In this document: positions 13,679 through 23,782 of the stretch, one piece after another | How positions within the stretch are numbered: position 1 is the first letter of the stretch | Layout of the letters: each line of letters starts with the position of its first letter | Source: Novosphingobium sp. | GTDB lineage: Bacteria; Pseudomonadota; Alphaproteobacteria; Sphingomonadales; Sphingomonadaceae | Direction of reading: 5' to 3' | Assembly: GCA_028697875.1 (NCBI GenBank) | Contig: JAQVEQ010000005.1 | Span: forward strand, 1-27,617 | Length of the DNA stretch: 27,617 bases | Notes under the pieces: generated by a model | The model's database searches: none | What the model was told of the DNA's origin: nothing | The model's input: only the letters and a program-made list of their open reading frames with translations | Made by a program: the position numbers and the translations under genes

Positions 13679-15466
13679 TCAATCGCGGTAAAGCCCGTCC
13701 AGCCGCTCGCCATAGACCTCGCGGATCTTGTGGCGGCGGATCTTCATGCTTGGCGTCAGCTGCTCGTTCTCGATCGTGAAGGCCTCGTCAGCGAAGGCGA
13801 ACTGTCGCACCTTTTCGATTACCGAAAGATCCTGGTTCACCCGGTCCACCGCCTCGCGCACCGCGCTGCGGAAGGCGGGCATCCGTTGCAGCTCGGCCAG
13901 GTCGAAGCGTTCGCCATTGGCCTGCGCCCATTCCAGCGCCCATTCGGCATCGGGCACGAGCAGACCGACGACATAGGGCCGCCTGTCGCCCGCGACCATG
14001 GCTTGCGCGATTTCCGGCTGCAGCGTCAGCATGCCTTCGATCTTCTGCGGGGCGATGTTGTCGCCCTTGTCGTTGACGATCATGTCCTTCTTGCGGTCGG
14101 TGATGACGATCCGCCCGGCCTTGTCGATATGGCCGATATCGCCCGTGTGCAGCCAGCCGTCGACCAGTGTCTCCCCGGTCTGGGCCCGGTTGCGCCAATA
14201 GCCGTGCATCACCAGTTCGCCCCGGCAGAGGATTTCGCCGTCCTCGGCAATCCGCACTTCGACGCCGGGCAGGGGCGGGCCGACAGTGTCCATCTTCAGC
14301 CCGGCCGCGGGCCGGTTGCAGCTGATGACGGGGCCGGCTTCGGTCTGGCCGTATCCCTGCAGCAGGGTCAACCCCATGGCGGTGAAGAAATTCCCGACAT
14401 CGGGATTGAGCGGGGCACCGCCGGAGACCAGTGCCTTGATCCGCCCGCCGAAGCGCTGCCGGATCTTCGGGCGCAAGGTCCGGTCGAGGACGATATTGAC
14501 CGGCAAGTCGCGCAGACGCCGCCGTCCGCCGATGGAAAGCGCACGGTCCATCAGGCAATTGGCGATCCGTCCTTCCTTCTCGATCTGTTTCATGATCCGG
14601 TTGCGCAGCACTTCGAACAGGCGTGGCACCACGATCATGATGGTCGGACGGACTTCGGCGATATTGCTGGCGAGCTTTTCCAGCCCTTCCGAATAGTAGA
14701 TCTGCGCTCCCAGCCCGACCGGCAGGAACTGGCCGCCGGTATGCTCGTAAGCGTGGGAAAGCGGGAGGAAGGAAAGGAACACTTCCTCGCCGGGGCCGAA
14801 ATCTTCGGCGAGGATGGTGCTTGCCCCGGCGATGTTGGACAGGATGGCGCCATGGTGCTGGGGCACCCCGCGCGGCGCGCCGCCCGTCCCGCTGGTGTAG
14901 ATGATGCAGGCCATGTCGTTGCGGCCGATCCCGGCCAAACGCGCATCGACAGCGGCCCGTGCGGCTTCGGCGTCGCCTGCCAGGGCGGTGTCCCAGTCAT
15001 GCCAGGCAAAGCTGCATTCCTGGCTGTGCCTGAGTGGTTCCATGCCGATCAGGTGTTCTGCGATGCCGGCGCGCATGATGGCCGGCAGCAGCGGTTCGGC
15101 AAGCTTGGCGGACGAGACGATTACGGCCCGGGCGCCGGAATTGTCGAGGATGTGCAGGTGATCGCGCTCGGTATTGGTGGCGTAGGTTGGCACGGTCACA
15201 CATCCGGCGGCCATGATCGCCAGGTCGGCGACGCACCATTCCGGACGGTTTTCCGATACCAGGACGACCCTGTCGCCCGGTTTGAGACCCAGTTTCCGGA
15301 GATTTTCCGCCAGCAGGCAGACTTGCCGCGCTGCTTCGGCCCAGCTCAGCGATTGCCAGTTACCCTCGCGCTTGGTCCACAGGAACGGTTTGCCGCCCAG
15401 AGCGTCGGCTCGGGAAAGGAACAGGCTGACGAGGTTGTTGGCCGCACCGATTTCGGAAAGCTGCAC
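13679..15466 (-). CDS. Long-chain acyl-CoA synthetase (AMP-forming, ANL superfamily)
   Basis: This protein of about 595 residues activates fatty acids as acyl-adenylates and then acyl-CoA. ANL motifs in order are IIYTSGTGGAPRGV (188-201, where the usual PKG is PRG), GYGQTEAGP, GWLHTGDIGHID, ITDRKKD and the catalytic lysine K575 in TPSMKIRRHKI. The form is the long FAA1/FadD15-like type. The start is uncertain: GTG 15466 has GGGAG upstream and begins where the family does. The open frame continues upstream for 56 codons into the end of ggt, which argues against the longer form. ggt ends 91 bases upstream of this start on the same strand. Confidence 0.88.
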   Translation of the reverse strand: MQLSEIGAANNLVSLFLSRADALGGKPFLWTKREGNWQSLSWAEAARQVCLLAENLRKLGLKPGDRVVLVSENRPEWCVADLAIMAAGCVTVPTYATNTERDHLHILDNSGARAVIVSSAKLAEPLLPAIMRAGIAEHLIGMEPLRHSQECSFAWHDWDTALAGDAEAARAAVDARLAGIGRNDMACIIYTSGTGGAPRGVPQHHGAILSNIAGASTILAEDFGPGEEVFLSFLPLSHAYEHTGGQFLPVGLGAQIYYSEGLEKLASNIAEVRPTIMIVVPRLFEVLRNRIMKQIEKEGRIANCLMDRALSIGGRRRLRDLPVNIVLDRTLRPKIRQRFGGRIKALVSGGAPLNPDVGNFFTAMGLTLLQGYGQTEAGPVISCNRPAAGLKMDTVGPPLPGVEVRIAEDGEILCRGELVMHGYWRNRAQTGETLVDGWLHTGDIGHIDKAGRIVITDRKKDMIVNDKGDNIAPQKIEGMLTLQPEIAQAMVAGDRRPYVVGLLVPDAEWALEWAQANGERFDLAELQRMPAFRSAVREAVDRVNQDLSVIEKVRQFAFADEAFTIENEQLTPSMKIRRHKIREVYGERLDGLYRD

Positions 15467-15557
15467 ACCTTGCTCCCGTTGCCCTGTTGTCCGTCCATTG
15501 CGGCTGGTGAAAGGTCTATGATGCGGCGGGGCTTGCGGCAAGCCTCTCCGGCGCATC

Positions 15558-17291
15558 TTATCGGTTAATTGCAACCCCTTCGCTACGCGGATCGGCTGCT
15601 CCGGTCCAGCCATGGACGGTTCGCACCGCCGCATTGGCCTTGAGCGGCATTTCGCGCGCCGCGACCTTGTGGCCCAAGGCCCGCAGGGCGGGGATCATCG
15701 CCTCCAGCGCGCTGCCTTGCTCGACATAGACGGTATCGCCCGGCGCGAAGAGCACGGGCAGGGCGAGGGCCTGCGGCACATCCAGTCTCCAGTCGATCAC
15801 GCCGATAATCGCGCGGGCGACCTGCGCCGGGATAGTAGCGCCGCCTGCCGCGCCGACCGCCATGAACAGCGTGCCGTCCGGGGCATAGATAACGGTGGGC
15901 GACATGGAACTGCGCGGCCGCTTGCCGCCTTCGACCCGGTTGGCGACAGGTTTGCCGTCCTTTTCGGGCACGAAGCTGAAATCGGTCAGCTCGTTGTTGA
16001 GGAAATAGCCGCCTTCCACGATGCCCGAACCGAACGGCCCTTCGATGGTGGAAGTATAGCTGACCGCCGTGCCTGCGCCGTCGACGACGACGAAGTGCGA
16101 TGTGCCCGATTCGGGCGGCTCGTCACCGTCGGACCGGGCGGCTCCCGCGCCCGGAGGATTCCCCGGCTTTGCTTCGATCATGGCAGTGCCCGGCGAAATC
16201 AGCCGGCTGCGCGTGGCGAGGTAGCCGGGATCGGTCAGTCCGGCGACCGGGACGGAAACGAAATCGCTGTCGCCGAGGTATAGCTCGCGGTCGGCATAGG
16301 CGAGTCGCATGGATTCGGCGATCAGGTGCCAGGCGACCGGGGAATCCGGGCCGAGCGCGGTCAGATCGAACCGTTCGAGCGGCTTGAGGATCGCGAACAC
16401 GGTGGTCGCCCCGGACGAGGGCGGGCCCATGCCGCAGACCCGGTAGCCGCGATAGGTGCCGCAGACCGGCGGGCGCTCGTGCGCGGCATAGGCGGCAAGG
16501 TCGCTTTCGGTCATGCCCTGCGGATGGGGCGTTTCGGAGGCGACGCGCACCGCGATCGCCCGCGCGTTGCCGCCCCGATAGAACGCATCCGCGCCTTCGC
16601 GGGCAATACGTTCCAGCGTCTGCGCCATCTGCGGGTTTTTCACCAGCGTTCCGGCGGGCAGCGGATTGCCCATGGCGTCGAAGTAGAGCGCCTGCGCTTC
16701 CGCGTCGGCCCCGGCGCGGTCGTGCGCCCGTTCGAGGGAAGCGTGCAGCCGCGGGGTGATCCGGAAACCGTCGCGGGCAAGCGCGATCGCCGGTCCGAAC
16801 AGCTTGGCCCAGGCCAGCTTGCCGTGGCGGCGGTGCGCTTCCTCGGCGAGGCGCAGGTTGCCCGGGATGCCGACGCTGAGGCCGGACATCACCGCTTGCA
16901 TGAAAGGCAGCGGCTGCCCGTCCGCATCGAGGAACCAGGCGGGCGTTGCGGCCTTGGGCGCGGTTTCGCGTCCGTCGATCGTCTCGACCGTGCCGTCTGC
17001 CGCGCCGCGCACGTAGAAGCCGCCCCCGCCGATGCCCGAGCTCTGCGGCTCGACCACATTGAGCGCGAGCATGGTGGCAATCGCGGCATCGGTGGCGCTG
17101 CCCCCGGCGCGCAGCATGGCCGCGCCCGCTTCGGCGGCGCGCGGGTCGGCCGCGCTGACCAGCCCGGTTTCCTGCCGGGCCTGAACGGCCGCAGGCACTT
17201 CGCGCGCGGACGGCGCGGTGGCGCAGGCGCCGAGCAGCAGGGGCAGGGCGCAAGCGACAAGGGCGCGGCGAAAGGACAGGATCGCAGTCAT
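15558..17291 (-). CDS. ggt: Gamma-glutamyltransferase, predicted lipoprotein
   Basis: A protein of 577 residues. GGT cleaves glutathione and other gamma-glutamyl compounds in the periplasm. The precursor self-cleaves before a threonine: T397 in ESGTSHFVVVD aligns with the known nucleophile of E. coli GGT. The large-subunit part (ESGIGGGGF-like SSGIGGGGFYV, GRETAP) and the small-subunit part (KRPRSSMSPT, GAAGG) are complete. The N-terminus MTAILSFRRALVACALPLLLGAC is a lipoprotein signal with lipobox C23, so the enzyme is probably membrane-anchored. The start overlaps the pyrD stop by 4 bases (ATGA), suggesting translational coupling. Confidence 0.94.
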   Translation of the reverse strand: MTAILSFRRALVACALPLLLGACATAPSAREVPAAVQARQETGLVSAADPRAAEAGAAMLRAGGSATDAAIATMLALNVVEPQSSGIGGGGFYVRGAADGTVETIDGRETAPKAATPAWFLDADGQPLPFMQAVMSGLSVGIPGNLRLAEEAHRRHGKLAWAKLFGPAIALARDGFRITPRLHASLERAHDRAGADAEAQALYFDAMGNPLPAGTLVKNPQMAQTLERIAREGADAFYRGGNARAIAVRVASETPHPQGMTESDLAAYAAHERPPVCGTYRGYRVCGMGPPSSGATTVFAILKPLERFDLTALGPDSPVAWHLIAESMRLAYADRELYLGDSDFVSVPVAGLTDPGYLATRSRLISPGTAMIEAKPGNPPGAGAARSDGDEPPESGTSHFVVVDGAGTAVSYTSTIEGPFGSGIVEGGYFLNNELTDFSFVPEKDGKPVANRVEGGKRPRSSMSPTVIYAPDGTLFMAVGAAGGATIPAQVARAIIGVIDWRLDVPQALALPVLFAPGDTVYVEQGSALEAMIPALRALGHKVAAREMPLKANAAVRTVHGWTGAADPRSEGVAINR

Positions 17292-18343
17292 GGCCGTTCG
17301 CTCCCCACGGCTTCGGCAATGGACGCAAAGCCGTCCCGCCGCATGAGTGTTTCGAGGCCGCGAACGATTCGCCGGGCGATTCCCGGCCCTTCGTAGACCA
17401 TCGCGGAATAGAGCTGGACGAGGCTGGCCCCGGCGCGGATGCGCGCCCAGGCATCTTCCGCGCTGGCAATGCCGCCGACGCCGACCAGCGGGATCGCTCC
17501 GCCTGTCGCGCTGCGGAAATCGCGCAGGCGCTGCTGCGCCAGGTCGCGCAACGGCGCACCGGACAGGCCGCCGGTTTCGTCCCGGTGGCGGGAGGCGAGC
17601 GGCGGGCGCGAAACGGTGGTGTTGGAAACGATCAATGCCCCAAGGCCCTTGTCGATCGCGATCCGGGCAATGGCGTCGATATCGGCCGGTTCGAGATCGG
17701 GGGCGACTTTCAGGAAGACCGGCGGGCCGCCGTCGGCGCAGACCTCCGCGCGTGCTGCCAGCACCGCGTCGAGCAGGCCGGTCAGTGCCGATTCGTCCTG
17801 CAGGGCGCGCAGGCCCGGCGTGTTGGGACTGGAAATGTTGACTGCAAGGTAGCTGGCCAGTGGCGCCATGACTCGCGCCATCAGGGCGTAGTCCGCGATC
17901 CGGTCCGCCGAATCCTTGTTCGCCCCGATATTGATGCCGACGATTCCGCCGCGTCCGCGCCGTGCGGCCAGCCGCTTCGCCGCGGCTTCCGCGCCTCCAT
18001 TGTTGAAGCCCATGCGGTTGATGACCGCGCGGTCCTCGGTCAGGCGGAACAGGCGCGGACGGGGATTGCCCGGCTGCGGCAGCGGCGTGATCGAACCGAC
18101 TTCGGCAAAGCCGAAGCCGAGGCGAAGCAGGCCGTCGGGCACTTCGCCGTCCTTGTCGAACCCGGCCGCCATGCCCAGTGGATTGGGGAAATCGAGCCCC
18201 GCCACTTCGGTCGCCAGAGGGCCGCCGGGTTCCGGCGCGGACGATGCACCGGCGGGAAGGAGCTTCAGGGTCCGGATGGCCAGCCCGTGCGCGCTTTCGG
18301 GATCGAGCCGGTAAAGGAGCGGGCGGAGGAGGCTGAAGAGCAT
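17288..18343 (-). CDS. pyrD: Dihydroorotate dehydrogenase (quinone), class 2
   Basis: This 351-residue enzyme oxidises dihydroorotate to orotate in pyrimidine synthesis and passes electrons to quinone. Class 2 features are the N-terminal amphipathic helix segment (LLRPLLYRLDPESAHGLAI), AAGFDKDGE (59-67) and the catalytic Ser S172 in NISSPNTPGLR, the Ser being diagnostic for class 2. FNNGG (113-117) and the FMN-binding GVGGI are also present. It is membrane-associated by the N-terminal helix. It is the first gene of a pyrD-ggt unit, with a 4-base overlap. Confidence 0.96.
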   Translation of the reverse strand: MLFSLLRPLLYRLDPESAHGLAIRTLKLLPAGASSAPEPGGPLATEVAGLDFPNPLGMAAGFDKDGEVPDGLLRLGFGFAEVGSITPLPQPGNPRPRLFRLTEDRAVINRMGFNNGGAEAAAKRLAARRGRGGIVGINIGANKDSADRIADYALMARVMAPLASYLAVNISSPNTPGLRALQDESALTGLLDAVLAARAEVCADGGPPVFLKVAPDLEPADIDAIARIAIDKGLGALIVSNTTVSRPPLASRHRDETGGLSGAPLRDLAQQRLRDFRSATGGAIPLVGVGGIASAEDAWARIRAGASLVQLYSAMVYEGPGIARRIVRGLETLMRRDGFASIAEAVGSERP

Positions 18344-18411
18344 GGCTTGCCTATGGCAAACGGGGCGGGGCCTGTCGACGGCCGGCTTGGGCGGGTTGCA
18401 AGTGGTTCGAA

Positions 18412-18440
18412 TTTATGTCGGAATTGGTGTAAACTGTCAC
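18412..18440 (-). promoter_or_regulatory. Candidate pyrD promoter
   Basis: On the minus strand GTGACA (18435-18440) and CATAAA (18412-18417) are separated by 17 bases, about 70 bases before the pyrD ATG. Match is moderate. A hairpin with T-runs on both strands stands just upstream (18452-18479). Confidence 0.4.
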
Positions 18441-18451
18441 TCCAAAGGCAC

Positions 18452-18479
18452 AAAAAAGCGACCTGCCTGTCGTTTTTTT
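18452..18479. terminator. Bidirectional intrinsic terminator in the pyrD-suf interval
   Basis: AAAAAAGCGAC (18452-18462) and GTCGTTTTTTT (18469-18479) form an 11-bp hairpin with one G-U pair and a 6-base loop. On the plus strand it ends in seven T, on the minus strand in six T. It insulates pyrD from the suf side, or ends a short plus-strand transcript. Confidence 0.7.
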
Positions 18480-18513
18480 ACAAGCCGTTGCGGGCAAATC
18501 GGCATAATCGAGT

Positions 18514-18598
18514 GTTGCGACCCGAAGGGCTCGGTGCCTTGCTGCAACGAGTTCCTCAACTTTATGGCGGTCCCTCCTCGTGAGGGGCCGCCTTTTTT
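18514..18598 (+). ncRNA. Candidate small RNA or suf leader ending in a strong terminator
   Basis: The interval 18344-18690 (347 bases) holds no credible gene, but a structured unit stands in it. GTTGC (18514-18518) pairs with GCAAC (18544-18548) and encloses a second stem (ACCCGA 18520-18525 with TCGGT 18531-18535). A single-stranded stretch (GAGTTCCTCAACTTTAT) follows, and then a terminator hairpin at 18566-18592. CATAAT (18503-18508) could be the -10 of a promoter starting the RNA near 18514; no good -35 is seen. The CCTCCT in the terminator top is the type of anti-Shine-Dalgarno sequence found in trans-acting small RNAs of alphaproteobacteria. Alternatives are a suf leader with transcription attenuation. 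Expression is not shown by sequence alone. Confidence 0.45.
18566..18598 (+). terminator. Strong rho-independent terminator upstream of the suf operon
   Basis: GGCGGTCCCTC (18566-18576) pairs with GAGGGGCCGCC (18582-18592), 11 bp with one G-U pair and a 5-base loop, followed by TTTTTT (18593-18598). It stands 92 bases before the Rrf2-type gene and points in the same direction. Confidence 0.88.
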
Positions 18599-18690
18599 CG
18601 TCGTCTTGCGGCAACTCCCATTGAAATGCCTTTTTCCAGCTTCTAGGTGAAACCGGAACGAATCAGTCTTATTTGACCGGAGCCGGAAAC

Positions 18691-19103
18691 ATGCGCCTTT
18701 CGAGCATGGCCGATTATGCCGTCGTGACGATGAGTGCCGCCGCGCGCCATTGCGGCGGTGCGCGGGTGTCTGCCGCCCAGCTTGCCGAAGAAACGGGGCT
18801 GCCGGCGCCCACGGTGCAGAAGCTGGTCAGCCGCCTGACCGCTGCGGGCCTGCTGCGCTCCATCCGCGGGGTGGGCGGCGGGTTGCAGCTTGCCCGTCCG
18901 GCGGCGGCGATCAGCCTGGCCGACATTGTCGAGGCTGTCGAAGGGCCGATCGCGCTCACGTCCTGCGTCGAACAGGGGCGCCACGATTGCGCACTGCAGG
19001 AAAACTGCACTGTCCGCCCGCACTGGCCGGAAGTGAACGATGCGTTGCGCGGCGTGCTGGCGCAAGTACCGCTGGCGCAGATCGCTACGAGGGAAGTTAC
19101 CGC

Positions 19104-19107
<4 letters not shown>
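18691..19107 (+). CDS. Rrf2-family SUF regulator (IscR-like)
   Basis: This 138-residue protein is an Rrf2-type winged-helix regulator. The DNA-binding part spans about residues 8-65 (VSAAQLAEETGLPAPTVQKL, then a GVGGGLQLARP wing). The cluster-ligand segment is SCVEQGRHDCALQENC with C92, C100 and C106, close to IscR's C92, C98, C104, so a [2Fe-2S] sensor is expected. As the first gene of the suf operon it most likely represses the operon when Fe-S supply is adequate. ATG 18691 has GGAG 9 bases upstream; the ORF extends 6 codons further up without support. Its stop overlaps the sufB start (ATGA). Confidence 0.9.
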
Positions 19108-20575
<1,468 letters not shown>

Positions 20576-20579
<4 letters not shown>

Positions 20580-21049
20580 ACGCCCGCCCGAAACTTTCGC
20601 TTTCCCCCGCCGCTTCGGGGGGTGCGGACAACAGGACGCGCGCCTGGAACGTATCGGCCGCGCGGGCCGAGAAGCTCAAGGAACTGGCGCGCGACATGCG
20701 CCGCAACCCCACGCCGGCACAGGCCGCGCTGTGGGAGCGGTTGAAGGACAAGCGGCTCGGCTTCACGTTCAATCGCGAAGTGGTGATGGGCAGCGCGATC
20801 GTCGATTTCGCCTGCAAGCCGCGCTGGCTGGTGGTGGAAACCGGCGGCGACGGCGAGGCCGAAGCCACGCTGGCCGCGCTGAGCGACCGCAAGCTGACCG
20901 ATGTCGGCGTGCACGTGCTGCGTTTTTCCGATGCCCAGGTCCTCGGCGATATCGAAACGGTCGTTCAGGCGATTGCCGAAGAGCTGAAAAAGCCCTTCGA
21001 GCGCCCGCAAGTCAAAAACCCCCGCCCCGCCCGTGCGCGGAGGCCATGA
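20576..21049 (+). CDS. DUF559 (VSR-endonuclease-like fold) protein inside the suf operon
   Basis: A protein of 157 residues. Residues about 37-130 follow the DUF559 pattern: LARDMRRNPTPAQAALWERL, LGFTFNREVVMGSAIVDFAC (D77) and RWLVVETGG (E88), ending with GVHVLRFSDAQVL. DUF559 domains belong to the PD-(D/E)xK/VSR-like fold. The D and E of the core remain, but the family ELDGxxH stretch reads ETGGDGE, so the second acidic/His positions are changed. The gene is held between sufB and sufC with 4-base overlaps on the sufB side and at most a few bases on the sufC side. A role in the SUF machine has not been shown; the tight coupling suggests it is not a passenger. Confidence 0.83.
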
Positions 21050-21057
21050 GAGAGTCC

Positions 21058-21801
21058 ATGCTCGAAATTTCCAACCTCCAGGCCGGAGTGGCCGGCAAGC
21101 CGATCCTCAAGGGTCTTTCGCTCGACGTGAAGCCGGGCGAGATCCATGCGATCATGGGCCCCAACGGCGCGGGCAAGTCGACGCTCGGCTACACGCTTGG
21201 CGGACGGCCCGGCTACGGAGTGACCGGCGGTTCGGTCATATTCGACGGGGCCGACCTGCTCGCCATGGAACCGCACGAACGCGCGGCGGCGGGCCTGTTC
21301 CTCGGTTTCCAGTACCCGGTCGAGATCCCGGGCGTCTCCTTCGTCCAGTTCCTGCGCGAAGCGCTCAACGCGCAGCGCAAGACGCGCGGGGAAGATCCGC
21401 TGTCGGGCGGTGAATTCCTCAAGCTCGCGCGGGAAAAGGCGGCCCTGCTCAAGCTCGACATGGAAATGCTGAAGCGCCCGGTGAACGTCGGCTTTTCCGG
21501 CGGCGAGAAGAAGCGCGCGGAAATGGTCCAGATGGGCATCCTCGATCCGAAACTGGCAATCCTCGACGAGACCGACAGCGGCCTCGACATCGATGCGCTG
21601 CGGATCGTCGGCGAAGGGATCAACGCGATCATGCGCAAGCCCGACAAGGCGGTGCTGCTCATCACCCATTACCAGCGGCTGCTCGACTACGTGAAGCCGG
21701 ATCATGTCCACGTGCTGACGGCGGGCCGCATCGTGAAGTCGGGCGGGCCGGAACTCGCGCTCGAACTCGAACGCGAAGGCTACGAGGCCGTGGCGGCGTG
21801 A
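21058..21801 (+). CDS. sufC: Fe-S assembly ATPase SufC
   Basis: This 247-residue ABC-type ATPase drives conformational change in SufBC2D. Walker A GPNGAGKST (34-42, K40), the signature FSGGEKKRAEM, Walker B LAILDETDSGLD and the switch His in LLITHY are all present. The N-terminus MLEISNLQAG aligns with E. coli SufC (248 residues), so ATG 21058 is preferred. An in-frame ATG at 21046 overlaps the DUF559 stop (ATGA), but GGAGG is only 2 bases before it, so both starts remain possible. The stop overlaps the sufD GTG by 4 bases. Confidence 0.96.
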   Translation: MLEISNLQAGVAGKPILKGLSLDVKPGEIHAIMGPNGAGKSTLGYTLGGRPGYGVTGGSVIFDGADLLAMEPHERAAAGLFLGFQYPVEIPGVSFVQFLREALNAQRKTRGEDPLSGGEFLKLAREKAALLKLDMEMLKRPVNVGFSGGEKKRAEMVQMGILDPKLAILDETDSGLDIDALRIVGEGINAIMRKPDKAVLLITHYQRLLDYVKPDHVHVLTAGRIVKSGGPELALELEREGYEAVAA

Positions 21802-22571
21802 GCGGTGCGGTGACTCTCGAACGCCCGACCAACCGGGACGAGGAATGGCGCTATGCCGACGCCGGATTTCTCAAGGCGGCCGATCCGGCGGCGCTGGCGC
21901 AATGGATGGAATGGACTGTCGCACCGGGCGAAGTCGTGCAGGAATACCGCGTGCTTGCCTCCGGAGACGAGGCAGGGGGCACGGTCGAGCGGCTGCGCGT
22001 CCATGTCGGCAGGAACGGGCGTTTCGAATGCGCCGCGGTCAATGCCGCCGGTCATTATGCCCGGCTGGAACTGGAGGTGACGCTGGAACAGGGCGCGCAT
22101 TTCAGCTTCGGCGGCGTCACCATCGGCGGTGAGGGCAAAGTCCAGGAATTCGTCACCCGGGTGATCCATGCCGAACCGGAAGCGACTTCGCGGCAGGTCG
22201 TGCGCGCGGTGCAGTGGGGGCACGCGACCGGCAATTTCCTTGGCCGGATCGACGTGGTGCGCGATGCGCAGAAGACCGACGCGGCGCAGAACTTCAAGGC
22301 GATCCTGCTCGAAAAGGGTGCTGCGGCGAATGCCAAGCCGGAACTGGAAATCTACGCCGACGACGTGAAATGCGCCCATGGCGCGGCGATCGGCGCGCTC
22401 GACCGGCAGGCCGCATTCTACATGGCCAGCCGCGGGATCCCGCCCGAGGTGGCGCGCAAGCTGCTGGTGCGGGCCTACATCGCCGACGCTTTCGAACTCG
22501 TCACGGACGAAGAGGTGCGCACCCGGCTGCTCGACGAAGCGCTGGCCGCGCTGGAAGGGGCGGCGCTGTGA
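21798..22571 (+). CDS. sufD: Fe-S assembly scaffold subunit SufD (short form)
   Basis: A protein of 257 residues, shorter than E. coli SufD (423). It begins with EEWRYADAGFL and ends with the family's typical EIYADDVKCAHGAAIGALDRQAAFYMASRGIP, VARKLLVRAYIAD, the region with the conserved His of SufD. The segment missing is mainly N-terminal beta-helix. Short SufD proteins are common in sphingomonads. The start is GTG in a GTGA overlap with sufC. It pairs with SufB to form the scaffold. Confidence 0.93.
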   Translation: MSGAVTLERPTNRDEEWRYADAGFLKAADPAALAQWMEWTVAPGEVVQEYRVLASGDEAGGTVERLRVHVGRNGRFECAAVNAAGHYARLELEVTLEQGAHFSFGGVTIGGEGKVQEFVTRVIHAEPEATSRQVVRAVQWGHATGNFLGRIDVVRDAQKTDAAQNFKAILLEKGAAANAKPELEIYADDVKCAHGAAIGALDRQAAFYMASRGIPPEVARKLLVRAYIADAFELVTDEEVRTRLLDEALAALEGAAL

Positions 22572-23782
22572 GCGAGGCGGCAACGATGAGCAGGAAGGCC
22601 GACTTCCCCGGTCTCGTCACGGCCGGCGGCAAGGTGTGGCACTATCTCGACAGCGGGGCGACCGCGCAGAAGCCGCAGGCGGTGATCGACGCCACTGTCG
22701 CCGCGATGGGCCGCGATTATGCGACCGTCCATCGCGGGGTCTATGCCCGCTCCGCCGAAATGACGCTGGCTTTCGAAGCCGCGCGGCGCAAGGTGGCAGC
22801 CTTCATCGGCGGCAAGGAAGAGGAACTGGTCTTCACCCGCGGCGCGACCGAGGCGATCAATCTCGTCGCGGCAAGCTGGGGCGCGGCCAATCTCAAGGCG
22901 GGCGATCGCGTGCTGCTGTCCGTGCTGGAGCATCATTCCAACATCGTCCCGTGGCAATTGCTGCGCGACCGGGTGGGAATCGCCATCGACGTCTGCCCGC
23001 TGACGGCGGACGGCCGGATCGATCTCGACGCGGCGGAAGCCATGCTGACGCCGCAGCACAAGCTGGTGGCTTTCGCCCATGTCTCCAACGTGCTCGGTTC
23101 CGTGCTCGACGCGCGGCGTGCGGCGGACATGGCCCATGCGGTCGGGGCGAAGTTCCTGCTCGACGGGTGCCAGGCGGTGCCGCGCCTCGCGGTCGACGTT
23201 GCCGCGCTCGATTGCGATTTCTACGCCTTCTCGGCGCATAAACTCTACGGGCCGACCGGGATCGGGGCGCTGTGGGCCAAGGCGGAGATTCTCGATGCCA
23301 TGCCGCCTTACCAGGGTGGCGGTTCGATGATCGACCGCGTGACTTTCGAGAAGACGACCTATGCCCCGCCGCCCCAACGGTTCGAGGCCGGGACCCCGGC
23401 GATTGTCGAGGCGATCGGTTTCGCGGCCGCGGTCGATTACGTCTCCGCCATCGGGCCCGAGACGATCGAACGGCACGAAGGGGCGCTGGTCGCCCGCCTG
23501 CGCGACGCGCTGCGCGGGATGAACGACGTGACCCTGTTCGGGCCGGAAGAATCCGCCGGGATCGTCAGCTTCGCGCTGGACGGCGTGCACCCGCACGATC
23601 TCGGCACAATCATGGACGAGGAAAACGTGGCGATCCGCGCCGGGCACCATTGCGCCCAGCCGCTGATGGATCACCTCGGCGTGCCCGCCACGGCGCGGGC
23701 CAGCTTCGGCCTCTACAGCGACGACAGCGATATCGATGCCCTGCTGCGCGGCATCGAGCGCACCAGGAGAATCTTCGGATGA
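22568..23782 (+). CDS. sufS: Cysteine desulfurase SufS
   Basis: This 404-residue PLP enzyme provides sulfur from cysteine for cluster assembly. K225 in FSAHKLYGPTGIG is the PLP lysine, C362 in RAGHHCAQPLM the persulfide cysteine, and EHHSNIVPW the class II desulfurase signature. The start used is GTG 22568, overlapping the sufD stop (GTGA) with GGAAGGGG 7 bases before. ATG 22586 with GAGG 8 bases before is an alternative that removes 6 residues. No sufE or sufU gene follows in the operon, so the sulfur acceptor must be encoded elsewhere. Confidence 0.96.
   Translation: MSEAATMSRKADFPGLVTAGGKVWHYLDSGATAQKPQAVIDATVAAMGRDYATVHRGVYARSAEMTLAFEAARRKVAAFIGGKEEELVFTRGATEAINLVAASWGAANLKAGDRVLLSVLEHHSNIVPWQLLRDRVGIAIDVCPLTADGRIDLDAAEAMLTPQHKLVAFAHVSNVLGSVLDARRAADMAHAVGAKFLLDGCQAVPRLAVDVAALDCDFYAFSAHKLYGPTGIGALWAKAEILDAMPPYQGGGSMIDRVTFEKTTYAPPPQRFEAGTPAIVEAIGFAAAVDYVSAIGPETIERHEGALVARLRDALRGMNDVTLFGPEESAGIVSFALDGVHPHDLGTIMDEENVAIRAGHHCAQPLMDHLGVPATARASFGLYSDDSDIDALLRGIERTRRIFG

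Noticed and set aside
12632..15568. A 978-codon open frame across thiSG, the unknown gene and the acyl-CoA synthetase
   Set aside because: It runs over three supported genes on both strands and has no recognisable domain; it is a compositional artefact.
18342..18650. Open frames of about 100 codons on both strands in the pyrD-suf interval
   Set aside because: They cross two terminators, have unusual composition and lack ribosome sites. The interval is better read as non-coding.
18666..18677. GTCTTATTTGAC before the Rrf2 gene as an IscR operator
   Set aside because: Only 3-bp arms match and it does not fit the known IscR site consensus, so it is not called as an operator.
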